Assembly (NCBI GenBank): GCA_020974905.1
Contig: CP087563.1
Span: 2,790,001-2,854,000, forward strand
DNA length: 64,000 nucleotides
Reading direction: 5' to 3'
DNA from: Planctomycetes bacterium syqfu
Lineage (GTDB): Bacteria; Planctomycetota; Phycisphaerae; Phycisphaerales; Phycisphaeraceae
Shown piece by piece: positions 19,184-27,288 of the stretch. Under the pieces are notes generated by a model that saw only the letters and a program-made list of their open reading frames with translations, made no database searches and was not told where the DNA came from. Made by a program: the position numbers and the translations under genes. Numbering within the stretch: the stretch's first letter is position 1; each line of letters starts with the position of its first letter.

Positions 19184-22100
19184 TTGCCAAACTCATTCGT
19201 TGGTGTGTCAATAATCGCATGATGGTGATGTTACTGACCGGCTTTCTGCTGATCGGTGGTGTTTGGGCAGCCCGTCACATCACCGTCGATGCCATCCCCG
19301 ATCTGTCGGACGTACAGGTCATCATCAAGACCGAGTATCCCGGCCAAGCCCCGCGCATCGTCGAGGACCAGGTGACCTACCCGCTGACCACGGCCATGCT
19401 CGCGGTCCCGCAAGCCAAGGTTGTGCGCGGCTACAGCATGTTCGGCACCAGCTTCGTCTATATCATCTTTGAAGATGGCACCGATCTTTACTGGGCACGC
19501 AGTCGCGTCCTCGAACAACTCAACTTTGTCTCCGGGCAGTTGCCATCCAATGTCAGCCCGCAACTGGGCCCCGATGCCACCGCTGTAGGCTGGGTTTACC
19601 AATACGTGCTCAAGACCGGCAACTACTGCCCGGATCACCCGCAGGGACTCTGGTACGACCCGGTCGCTGACACGTGGTATGCCAATAAACACGAAGCGCC
19701 CGAGGACGAAGCAATCCAGCGCCGCCTGATCCTTAAGCGCACATTCGCGGATCGTACCGACTGCCCGTTGGGGCATAAGCCATTGGTTGAACCCCAGATC
19801 GACATGGCCCAACTGCGCAGCTTACAGGACTGGTATTTGCGTTATGAATTGACCAGTGTCGATGGTGTAAGTGAAGTCGTTCCCATCGGCGGGTTCGTCA
19901 AGCAGTACCAGGTTGTTGTCGACCCGGTCAAGCTGTTGGCTCTGAATCTACCTTTAAACAAGGTCAAAATGGCGATCCGCAATGCCAACGTCGATGTGGG
20001 CGGACGCCTGATTGAAATGAGTGAAACCGAGTACATGGTGCGCGGCATCGGCTATCTCGGATCACTGGACAGCAAGCAAGCGCCCAATGCTGCTCTGCGG
20101 ACTTCCCAGACTTTGTCTGATCTTCAGCAGATTGCCCTGGGAGCCAACGAAGACGGCAAACCGATTTACCTGCAGGACGTGGCGGACATACGCACCGGCT
20201 CGGAAATCCGGCGTGGTGTAGCAGACTGGAATGGTGAAGGTGAAACTGTCGGTGGCGTGGTGGTGATGCGTTTCGGCGAAAATGCCAAACGAACCATTGA
20301 GATGGCCAAAGAAAAACTACAGACACTGGCTCAGGGTTTACCGGCAGGTGTATCGCTTGATGTGGCCTACGACCGCAGCGACCTGATTGAACGTGCCGTG
20401 AGTACCGTCTATCACACGCTGCTTGAAGAAGTCAGCGTTGTTGGTCTGATCATCATCCTGTTTTTGCTGCATGCACGCAGTGCGTTGGTGGCCGCATTTG
20501 TGCTTCCCACAGGTGTCTTGCTGACGCTTCTGGTGATGTACACCATGGGCATCAACGCCAACATCATGAGTCTGGGTGGCATTGCGATTTCCATCGGTGT
20601 GATGGTGGACAGCAGCATTGTCATGGTGGAGAACGCGCACAAACACCTGGAACACCGCGATGAAAAAATAGCCAAGGGCCTCGACGCTCCAAGTCGGATT
20701 GAGGCCATCGGTGAAGCGGCAGCGGAAGTCGGGCCGACCTTGTTTTTCAGCCTGCTGATCATTACGGTCAGCTTCCTGCCGATTTTTGTACTCGGCGAAC
20801 AGTCCGGGCGCATGTTCAAACCATTGGCCTACACCAAGACCTTTGCCATGACATCCGCAGCGTTGTTGGCAATTACTATCATCCCGGTCTTGATGGTCTA
20901 TTTGATCTCCGACCGCATGCTGCCTCAAACCTGGAGCAAGACCAAGCGTTACACGGTGTATGCGTTGACAATCGGCCTGCCGGTTGTGTTGCTGGCAGTG
21001 GTCCCGTTACCGCATCTGGCTGCCTACCGTCTGTGGCTGTGCATTGGTTGGGCGGCGGCATCGAGCATGATCCTGCTACCCCAGAAAATATATCCCGAAG
21101 CGAAAAACCCGATCAGCCTGATTCTCCAGAAAGCCTACAACCCGTTTTTTGTCTTTGCGATGCAGTATCGCTGGGGGATGCTCATTGGTGCAGCGTTGCT
21201 CATCGGCGTGACGATCATTCCACTTAGGCAACTGGGCAGCGAGTTCATGCCTCCTCTTGAAGAAGGTGACCTGCTGTACATGCCGACGACCGACCCTGGG
21301 ATCAGCGTCAGCAAAATAGGCCAAATCCTTCAGCAGACGGATCGACTCATCAAACAGTACCCGGAAGTCAAAAGTGTCTTTGGCAAAGCCGGTCGCGCGG
21401 ATACTGCAACCGACCCGGCACCACCGAGTATGCTCGAAACCACGATCATTCTGCATCGTGACAAATCCAAATGGCGAAACAAACCGGTGTCTCGGTTTTA
21501 CGATCACTGGCCGAACTGGCTGGCTGCCATCCCTCGGAAAATCTGGCCCAACACCGAAAAAATCACCATTGACGAATTGGTGTATGGTTACAACCTGCCC
21601 GATGGAACGCACGTTCCCGGACTCAATGACACGATCCAATTCCCGGGTCTGACCAATGCCTGGACGATGCCGATCAAGACGCGCATCGACATGCTTTCGA
21701 CGGGCATCAAGACGCCGGTGGGGATCAAAGTAATGGGGCCGGATTTGCAAACACTGGCAAACCTGGCGGAAAAGACTGCCACGGCAGTCAAGTCCGATCC
21801 CAAGTTAAGCAAGTACACCACCAGCGCCTTTGCAGAAAAAAGTGTCGGTGGCAATTACTTTGACATCCGCATCAATCGGGAACTGATCGCGCGCTACGCT
21901 TTGTCCGTCAGTGATGTACAGGACGTGATCATGAGCGCGATCGGCGGGATGAGTATCACTTCCACCGTCGAAGGTCTGGAACGTTACCCGGTGAATCTGC
22001 GATACCCACAGGAACTGCGTGACGACATCGACAAATTACGTCAGACACTTGTCAGTACACCTTCTGGCGCACAGGTCCCGTTGGGTCAACTCGCCGAGAT

Positions 22101-22824
22101 TGATCTGCACAAGGGGCCACCGATGATCAAGAGTGAAAACGCTCGCCTCACGGCATGGGTTTACGTGGACATTGCCGGCTTGGATGTGGGTACGTATGTC
22201 AAACAGGCTCAACAGGTCGTTGCTTCGCAGGTTCCGTTACCCCAAGGCTACAACATCGTCTGGTCAGGGCAGTACGAATACATGCAGGCAGCACGCAAGC
22301 GTCTGATGATGGTCGTGCCAATCGCTGCAGTGCTGATTCTGCTGTTACTCTACCTGGCAACGAACAGTTGGCTGCGCGTGGGCATCGTACTGCTGGCTGT
22401 ACCGTTTAGCCTGGTGGGTGCGATCTGGCTGCTTTACTTCCTGGATTACAATTTGTCATTGGCTGTCTGGGTCGGCGTGATCGCACTGGCCGGGCTCGAT
22501 GCTGAAACCGGCCTGGTGATGTTGCTGTACCTGGAAAACAGTTATGACCAATTCAAATCCGAAGGTCGCATGAAGGATCGTGTGGATCTTTGGCATGCGA
22601 TTCATGATGGTGCGGTACAGCGTATCCGTCCCAAGACAATGACCGTGGTCACCACCTTCATCGGCCTGGTTCCACTGCTTTGGGCATCGGGTGCCGGTGC
22701 CGACACCATGCGTCGTCTGGCGGCCCCCATGATCGGTGGCCTGGGCACCAGCTTCATCATGGAACTACTGCTTTACCCGGTAATCTTCTACCTGGTCAAA
22801 CTACACAGCGTCAAGCACGATTGA
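19180..22824 (+). CDS. cusA: CusA-type heavy-metal RND efflux transporter with N-terminal insertion
   Basis: A 1214 aa inner-membrane proton-driven pump, longer than the usual 1040. ARHITVDAIPDLSDVQVIIKTEYPGQAP and the fourth-helix region GGIAISIGVMVDSSIVMVENAHKHL mark the Cu(I)/Ag(I) (CusA) branch. An extra segment at about 146-204 with two Cys (Cys150, Cys195) and many charged residues lies in the first porter region; another stretch at 590-640 adds hydrophobic helices. ATG 19180 overlaps the adaptor stop (ATGA). A strong terminator follows. Copper or silver is inferred from family and neighbours. Confidence 0.9.
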   Translation: MIAKLIRWCVNNRMMVMLLTGFLLIGGVWAARHITVDAIPDLSDVQVIIKTEYPGQAPRIVEDQVTYPLTTAMLAVPQAKVVRGYSMFGTSFVYIIFEDGTDLYWARSRVLEQLNFVSGQLPSNVSPQLGPDATAVGWVYQYVLKTGNYCPDHPQGLWYDPVADTWYANKHEAPEDEAIQRRLILKRTFADRTDCPLGHKPLVEPQIDMAQLRSLQDWYLRYELTSVDGVSEVVPIGGFVKQYQVVVDPVKLLALNLPLNKVKMAIRNANVDVGGRLIEMSETEYMVRGIGYLGSLDSKQAPNAALRTSQTLSDLQQIALGANEDGKPIYLQDVADIRTGSEIRRGVADWNGEGETVGGVVVMRFGENAKRTIEMAKEKLQTLAQGLPAGVSLDVAYDRSDLIERAVSTVYHTLLEEVSVVGLIIILFLLHARSALVAAFVLPTGVLLTLLVMYTMGINANIMSLGGIAISIGVMVDSSIVMVENAHKHLEHRDEKIAKGLDAPSRIEAIGEAAAEVGPTLFFSLLIITVSFLPIFVLGEQSGRMFKPLAYTKTFAMTSAALLAITIIPVLMVYLISDRMLPQTWSKTKRYTVYALTIGLPVVLLAVVPLPHLAAYRLWLCIGWAAASSMILLPQKIYPEAKNPISLILQKAYNPFFVFAMQYRWGMLIGAALLIGVTIIPLRQLGSEFMPPLEEGDLLYMPTTDPGISVSKIGQILQQTDRLIKQYPEVKSVFGKAGRADTATDPAPPSMLETTIILHRDKSKWRNKPVSRFYDHWPNWLAAIPRKIWPNTEKITIDELVYGYNLPDGTHVPGLNDTIQFPGLTNAWTMPIKTRIDMLSTGIKTPVGIKVMGPDLQTLANLAEKTATAVKSDPKLSKYTTSAFAEKSVGGNYFDIRINRELIARYALSVSDVQDVIMSAIGGMSITSTVEGLERYPVNLRYPQELRDDIDKLRQTLVSTPSGAQVPLGQLAEIDLHKGPPMIKSENARLTAWVYVDIAGLDVGTYVKQAQQVVASQVPLPQGYNIVWSGQYEYMQAARKRLMMVVPIAAVLILLLLYLATNSWLRVGIVLLAVPFSLVGAIWLLYFLDYNLSLAVWVGVIALAGLDAETGLVMLLYLENSYDQFKSEGRMKDRVDLWHAIHDGAVQRIRPKTMTVVTTFIGLVPLLWASGAGADTMRRLAAPMIGGLGTSFIMELLLYPVIFYLVKLHSVKHD

Positions 22825-22851
22825 TCAATTCCATAACCTGTAACCTCACTG

Positions 22852-22891
22852 CCCGCGAGAAGACATCCGTTGCGTCTTCTCGCGGGTTTTT
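22852..22891 (+). terminator. Rho-independent terminator of the cus operon
   Basis: A 13-bp perfect stem, CCCGCGAGAAGAC with its complement and a 9-base loop (22865-22873), is followed by TTTTTGTT, 28 bp after the cusA stop. Confidence 0.9.
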
Positions 22892-22997
22892 GTTGGATTG
22901 ACCATGCCCTTCAGGTCCGTCTTCATTGGCGAAGCAATCAGTAGGTTGACACAGATAAGTTTGTCCGATTGGAAGATCAGAATGACGCTATACATGA

Positions 22998-23156
22998 TTA
23001 GATCGTTTTCAAATTGTCAGTAGCAGCAAACTGCTTTGCAGTTTCAGCGTTGCGTCGCAATGCAGCTATTTTATCACTGTCAACGTGCAATCCAGTAGCT
23101 GTAATACACGCAATGCTGTATCGCAAAGCGATAGACCGAATTTGAAAACGATCTAA
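22998..23156. mobile_element. 159-bp MITE-like element with 18-bp perfect terminal inverted repeats
   Basis: The ends TTAGATCGTTTTCAAATT (22998-23015) and AATTTGAAAACGATCTAA (23139-23156) are perfect inverted repeats. The outermost TA at both sides fits the TA target duplication of IS630/Tc1-mariner elements, making the core TIR 15 bp. Inside are further hairpins: AAACTGC-TTT-GCAGTTT near 23028-23044, GCGTTGCG-T-CGCAATGC near 23047-23063, CAGCTA/TAGCTG and TATCGC-AAA-GCGATA near 23119-23133. No coding capacity. It fills much of the gap between cusA and the sigma locus; the remainder (22892-22997, 23157-23241) shows nothing clear. Confidence 0.65.
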
Positions 23157-23241
23157 CAATAAGATGTTGGAAGTCATCCCAGGATAATGAATCAGAAAGT
23201 TGTCTATCCAAAAGCATGAGCATCATCATCCACCCAACAAA

Positions 23242-23270
23242 AAAGCATCGGCATAATTTACCGATGCTTT
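23242..23270 (-). terminator. Terminator of the sigma/anti-sigma operon
   Basis: A 10-bp stem (AAAGCATCGG and its complement, 9-base loop) lies downstream of the anti-sigma gene; on the minus strand it is followed by a run of six T. Confidence 0.85.
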
Positions 23271-23302
23271 ATGATGACGGGGTGTATCGTTTGTCTGACG
23301 TG

Positions 23303-23983
23303 TTACATGGCAATGCCCTGGGCAACCGCGAGTAATTCTTCCATATCAGCACTGCCCATCACGCACAGCCAACGGTCACCTTGATGAGCCATAACCATAT
23401 TGACCTTATCGACGGTATGCGTGCAAAATTCACGACCGACACGAATGACCGTTTCCCCTTCGGGACAATGCAGTTTTTTGCCATCGGCCAAGGCAACGGT
23501 GATCAGGTGGCCATTGCGTTGGAGACTAACGCAAGTCAAGGTGACACCCTTGTGTTCATGCAGACAACAGGATTGCATCTGCCCCGGCAGATCAGGCACC
23601 GGCATGGCACCCTTGGCCTGGGCTGCCAGCATGGCGTTGGCTTGCTCGACGCTGGTTACTTTCATCTGTTCAGCCATGTCGCCTGAAACTTCGTGGTAAA
23701 TCTGCGCCAATCCCGCAGGCGCAGCAATCACGGGTTGCGTTGTGTTTTGCATCACAAGCAGGCCCAGCATTACAGTAATCAGAATCATGGCTGCGGCCGA
23801 CATTGGACGCCACCACATGCGGCGTGGCATATGTAACACCTTCGGCTCATCCGATTGGGTCTGGTCATGCAGAACCCTTTGAAGCTGTTGGGCCAGATGC
23901 GAGGTGTCTACCAGCCGAGTAGCAAGCTTGCCAAGCCGTGCGGATGTCGCTTTGTCCAGTTTGTCCTGAGTGTTGTCATTCAT
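23303..23983 (-). CDS. Membrane anti-sigma factor with Cys-rich outer domain
   Basis: A 226 aa single-pass membrane protein. The N-terminal 55 residues are cytoplasmic and would hold the sigma factor; a helix spans 61-78; the outer domain carries Cys139-Cys140 with His142 and His144, then Cys151, Cys173, Cys187 and Cys207. These residues could bind copper or silver and trigger release. ATG 23983 overlaps the sigma stop (ATGA), the usual coupling of such pairs. The N-terminus lacks the HxxxCxxC zinc motif of ZAS anti-sigma factors. Anti-sigma function is inferred from topology and position. Confidence 0.7.
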   Translation of the reverse strand: MNDNTQDKLDKATSARLGKLATRLVDTSHLAQQLQRVLHDQTQSDEPKVLHMPRRMWWRPMSAAAMILITVMLGLLVMQNTTQPVIAAPAGLAQIYHEVSGDMAEQMKVTSVEQANAMLAAQAKGAMPVPDLPGQMQSCCLHEHKGVTLTCVSLQRNGHLITVALADGKKLHCPEGETVIRVGREFCTHTVDKVNMVMAHQGDRWLCVMGSADMEELLAVAQGIAM

Positions 23984-24582
23984 GGCGTTGACTCCCTGGC
24001 CGCAACCCAACCGCGTTGCAAGGCCAATTGGTATAGGCGATCACGCAGCATGCTGCGCCCACGATGGGTTCGACTCTTGATCGTCCCCACCGCGACATTA
24101 AGGATCATTGCCACCTCAGCTTGTTCCAATCGCTCCACATCCACCAGAAGCAAGGTCCAGCGGATGTCCTCGGGCAACGCACCCAGGGCCTGGATGATCG
24201 CGCTATCCTCAAACCGGCCCATCAAGGCTTCAGGTTCCTCCCACTGTTCATCAAACTCGCCAGCCGCCTTCGACGAATCAGGCACGGTCACTTCAAGCAC
24301 ATCCGAAGCCACCGACACTTCATCGGGGCGATTGCGACCGACACGTAACTGATCGATATGCGTGCGCCTGAGGATCGTCATCAGCCATGCCTTGAGATTG
24401 GTGTCATCCTGATAAGAATCAATCCCACGCATCGCCTTGACCATGGTCTCCTGAGCCAGATCCTCAGCCTGCTGGCTATGGCGCGTCAGGTACTGAGCAG
24501 TTCTCAGCACCATCGGCATCAGCGGCCAGACCAGTTGCTTGAATCGTTGTGCCTGGGCTTGGCTGATCGGCCCATTACGCAT
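23980..24582 (-). CDS. ECF (group IV) RNA polymerase sigma factor
   Basis: A 200 aa sigma factor with region 2 (VLRTAQYLTRHSQQAEDLAQETMVKAMR; DTNLKAWLMTILRRTHIDQLRV) and region 4 (ALGALPEDIRWTLLLVDVERLEQAEVAMILNVAVGTIKSRTHRGRSMLRDRL). Only these two domains are present, as in all ECF factors. The linker (100-135) is acidic. Its promoter at 24596-24625 has the same GGAAC/CGTT elements found before four to five other metal genes here, so it probably directs its own synthesis and the copper regulon. Confidence 0.92.
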   Translation of the reverse strand: MRNGPISQAQAQRFKQLVWPLMPMVLRTAQYLTRHSQQAEDLAQETMVKAMRGIDSYQDDTNLKAWLMTILRRTHIDQLRVGRNRPDEVSVASDVLEVTVPDSSKAAGEFDEQWEEPEALMGRFEDSAIIQALGALPEDIRWTLLLVDVERLEQAEVAMILNVAVGTIKSRTHRGRSMLRDRLYQLALQRGWVAARESTP

Positions 24583-24595
24583 GTTCTCTATCCTT

Positions 24596-24625
24596 CTAAA
24601 CGATTTTCAATGGCCCAAAGGTTCC
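24596..24625 (-). promoter_or_regulatory. ECF-type promoter of the sigma operon
   Basis: On the minus strand GGAAC (24625-24621) and CGTTTAG (24602-24596) are 18 bp apart, just upstream of the sigma gene. Matches the other copies at 14898, 29715, 29827 and 32576. Confidence 0.65.
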
Positions 24626-24713
24626 ATGAGCATGAAGCAATTGTAGTCGAAGGTTGAGAATCGGTAAAAGGCGATTCGCAAAGTATTTGAGTAATTGACT
24701 CAAGTGCATTGAT

Positions 24714-26156
24714 TTAAACGCACAGGATAGCGATGGTGATATCATCCAACTGGGCCTGACTGTCTTGGTGTGCCTCTACCAATTGCACCAGTTTTCGAGC
24801 TTGCTCGTCTGAAGAAATCAATGAGTTCTGCTTAAGCAACTGCTTGATCGCTGTTCGACCCAATATGTTCCCTTCGGGAGACAAGGCTTCCACAAGACCA
24901 TCAGTCAACAGCACAATTCGATCACTAACGTGAACCTGTAATTCAATAGCCTCACAGACTGCTTCAGGATCAACACCCAGCAGTAAGCCGGTACCATCAA
25001 GTTTATCAATGAGTCCATTCTGTCGAATAACGTAACCTATTTCATGCCCGGCACTGGCATAAACAAACCGACCTGATCGACGATCCAACACGCCCATAAA
25101 CATGGTGGCAAAATCGCCTTCAAGGGTCACTTCATAAAACCGTCGGTTGATATGTGCAAGAACCTTCGCCGGATCAGTCATTTCACCAGAACTATGCTCG
25201 AAGAGAATTTTGAGCATTGCAGCTCCCATTGCGGCAGGTACGCCATGGCCCGTCACATCCCCCATGCAAATCACCACACGGTCATCATCAAGAACTTTCA
25301 TGTCGAAGAAATCACCCCCTACATCCTCTGCAGGCATATGCACGTTGTAAATACCTGCAGAATGAAGTTCGGCCGGTGACGGTAACAGATTGCATTGAAT
25401 GCGACGAGCTTTGGACATTTGCACCCGTTGGCTTTTTTCAGCTAATTCCAATTTACTGCTCATCTGTCGGATTTCGGCAGAAAGAAAATCCAACTCAAAT
25501 GACTTGAAACCTGGTGGCGATACTCCAAGCTCTCTGTCAGCAATCCGGCGAACGGCATGAACCAGGATAGCAATCGGGCGCGTGACCAATCGCATTAATA
25601 TCAAATTGACAACCAAAGTCAGAACCACACCAAGCACAGCCATTTCAAGAGCGCGTTTCAATAATTGAGTACGAGATGCTTGTTGTACGTTCTGTGTAAA
25701 TTCAGAAACATAGATTTGAAGCTTGTCATCCGCACTGGACTCTGTCCCAACGATAATGGGCTTGCCATAGGCCAGCCCAGTTTTTGCCGGCGTTTTGCTA
25801 GCCTGCTGAATCACCCTCGCAAAGGCAGGTGATGCTCGATGATGTGTTCTGGCTTGCAAAATAACCTGATCCAAACGCACCACAATGTGATGGCCCGGAG
25901 AGACAGCATCTTGCATGCGAGCACAAGCATGGTCAATAAATCGTTGAACATCTGAATGTCCATGAACCTGTAATTCTGTGACAGCCGAATGCAGCAATGC
26001 CGCCTCTTCCTGAAGCGAAATCTGTTTTTCTGTCAATCGTTGATCGAGCCCACGTTGATAGTCAAAAATAAGCCCAATGGATAACCCCACAAGCAAGACC
26101 GTGTTAACGGCGAGCAACAGTGCGGTTCGAATACTGGCTTGTTGCTTCGTAAACAC
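24714..26156 (-). CDS. Membrane PP2C/SpoIIE-type serine phosphatase with HAMP domain
   Basis: About 480 aa. A first membrane helix near the N-terminus, a periplasmic sensor stretch of about 150 residues, a second helix (ALEMAVLGVVLTLVVNLILMRLV), a HAMP segment, and a C-terminal SpoIIE phosphatase with NLLPSPAELHSAGIYNVHMPAEDVGGDFFDM, VICMGDVTGHGVPAAM and LTDGLVEALS, holding the metal-binding Asp residues. GTG 26156 with AAGG upstream is preferred; ATG 26216 would add 20 polar residues. Such phosphatases act on STAS anti-sigma antagonists in partner-switching; none is visible here. It lies between sigma-regulon genes, 98 bp after the lipoprotein gene. Confidence 0.8.
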   Translation of the reverse strand: MFTKQQASIRTALLLAVNTVLLVGLSIGLIFDYQRGLDQRLTEKQISLQEEAALLHSAVTELQVHGHSDVQRFIDHACARMQDAVSPGHHIVVRLDQVILQARTHHRASPAFARVIQQASKTPAKTGLAYGKPIIVGTESSADDKLQIYVSEFTQNVQQASRTQLLKRALEMAVLGVVLTLVVNLILMRLVTRPIAILVHAVRRIADRELGVSPPGFKSFELDFLSAEIRQMSSKLELAEKSQRVQMSKARRIQCNLLPSPAELHSAGIYNVHMPAEDVGGDFFDMKVLDDDRVVICMGDVTGHGVPAAMGAAMLKILFEHSSGEMTDPAKVLAHINRRFYEVTLEGDFATMFMGVLDRRSGRFVYASAGHEIGYVIRQNGLIDKLDGTGLLLGVDPEAVCEAIELQVHVSDRIVLLTDGLVEALSPEGNILGRTAIKQLLKQNSLISSDEQARKLVQLVEAHQDSQAQLDDITIAILCV

Positions 26157-26254
26157 GGTCTTACCTTGTCGGTGTTCTGTACAATTTTGATCCTGATTGT
26201 GGGGGATTCGAATCATCCCTTATGTTAAAAACAAACATCGCGTAATAAGATTAC

Positions 26255-26584
26255 TCAAGGTGTGTACATATCCATCATGCTTTCTTCAATATGGCATATC
26301 TTGAGCCGCCCACCACAGGACTCGCAAGGTTCACCCATGGGGTTGTATTCAACTTCGCCACGTGCAGCCTTGTCACATTTGTCGCAGACAATCTTCTTTT
26401 CTTCCTGAATCCGCATGACATTGGCCTTACCGTCCTTGTTGACGGTTTTCACCCAAACTGTCTTGCAAGAATCGCACTTAACGGCTTGCGTCTTACCTGT
26501 AGACTGGGTCGATGCACACCCGGTAAACAGAAAAGTCATGCCCAATAAAGCGACGGACAATAAAATGGTTTTGGATACTTTCAT
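26255..26584 (-). CDS. Zinc-ribbon-like lipoprotein, hypothetical
   Basis: A 109 aa lipoprotein with signal sequence and lipobox FTGC (Cys23). The mature part has three CxxC pairs (CDSCKTVW, CDKCDKAA, CESCGGRL) and a late CHIE, forming one or two ribbon-like metal sites. Likely anchored to a membrane facing the periplasm. A near match to the ECF promoter (GGAAC and CATTGAT, 17 bp apart) lies upstream at 26630-26658. No specific family is recognised; a role in metal binding is inferred. Confidence 0.68.
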   Translation of the reverse strand: MKVSKTILLSVALLGMTFLFTGCASTQSTGKTQAVKCDSCKTVWVKTVNKDGKANVMRIQEEKKIVCDKCDKAARGEVEYNPMGEPCESCGGRLKICHIEESMMDMYTP

Positions 26585-26629
26585 ATCAAGTTCCTCATAT
26601 CAGAAAAGGTTTGCCCCCACTTATCAGTT

Positions 26630-26658
26630 ATCAATGATTTTCAAATACCAGACGTTCC
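26630..26658 (-). promoter_or_regulatory. Weak ECF-type promoter candidate for the Cys-rich lipoprotein
   Basis: GGAAC (26658-26654) and CATTGAT (26636-26630) are 17 bp apart. The second element differs from the CGTTGAT seen at 14921 by one base, so this is the least certain of the six sites. Confidence 0.4.
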
Positions 26659-26828
26659 ACAAAACATGCTTTTCATGAAGAAGAACGCTAGGCGTTGTGT
26701 TTGTATCGAATGAAATCAATGTGATATTAACCATTGTGGAAAAAGTTCTTCAAGAATGAATCTATCTACCTACTGTTGTAATACGTCCGGACCAATCGCA
26801 GTCAGATGGAGCTCCGAAATGAAACCCA

Positions 26829-27275
26829 TCAACCTTGATCATGCTGATCCGTTGATTTATCCGGCATGCTCCCCCGATGCACTTGCACGTTGACCTGAGC
26901 AGGCAGGATAGAGCCAGTGGGCATGTCCAGGGTAAATGGCGCACGGCGTAATCCCTTGACGATTAAAAGTGTTTGCAGATATGTCACCTCTTTGCGTGCC
27001 AAGACATTGCCTTGGGCATCAAGCGCAGTGATCTGGACATAACCGTGGATATCCGCGGGAAACAGCCATGTGCGTCGAACTGTGCCACGAATCAGAAGGT
27101 GATCGTCTTGAACTTGAGCCTGGGCATGACTGATGTACAAGCCTGAGGTTCTGGTGATGTTGACAGGAATGGTTTGAGCCAGTTCCTCGGGAACCTGTGC
27201 AGAGATGATTTCAACGCAACCCAGTAACAGGACAAGGAAACAACTGACAGACAAACGTGCGGGTAAAGCAAACAT
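26829..27275 (-). CDS. Secreted hypothetical protein downstream of copA
   Basis: A 148 aa protein with a signal sequence (possibly lipobox LLGC, Cys20). The mature part is beta-rich (TSGLYISHAQAQVQDDHLLIRGTVRRTW; GYVQITALDAQGNVLARKEV) and resembles an immunoglobulin-like fold rather than an enzyme; it has no Cys cluster. ATG 27275 with AAGGAG fixes the start, 13 bp after the copA stop, so both genes form an operon under the ECF-type promoter at 29715. I do not recognise the family. Confidence 0.65.
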   Translation of the reverse strand: MFALPARLSVSCFLVLLLGCVEIISAQVPEELAQTIPVNITRTSGLYISHAQAQVQDDHLLIRGTVRRTWLFPADIHGYVQITALDAQGNVLARKEVTYLQTLLIVKGLRRAPFTLDMPTGSILPAQVNVQVHRGSMPDKSTDQHDQG

Positions 27276-27288
27276 GGAGGACTCCTTT

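Noticed and set aside
20338-20928. Minus-strand frame of 196 codons inside cusA
   Set aside because: Lies wholly within a strongly conserved RND pump; composition rich in His, Gln and Asp is typical of the antisense of membrane helices.
21076-21750. Minus-strand frame of 224 codons inside cusA
   Set aside because: Shadow of cusA with no start signals or family match.
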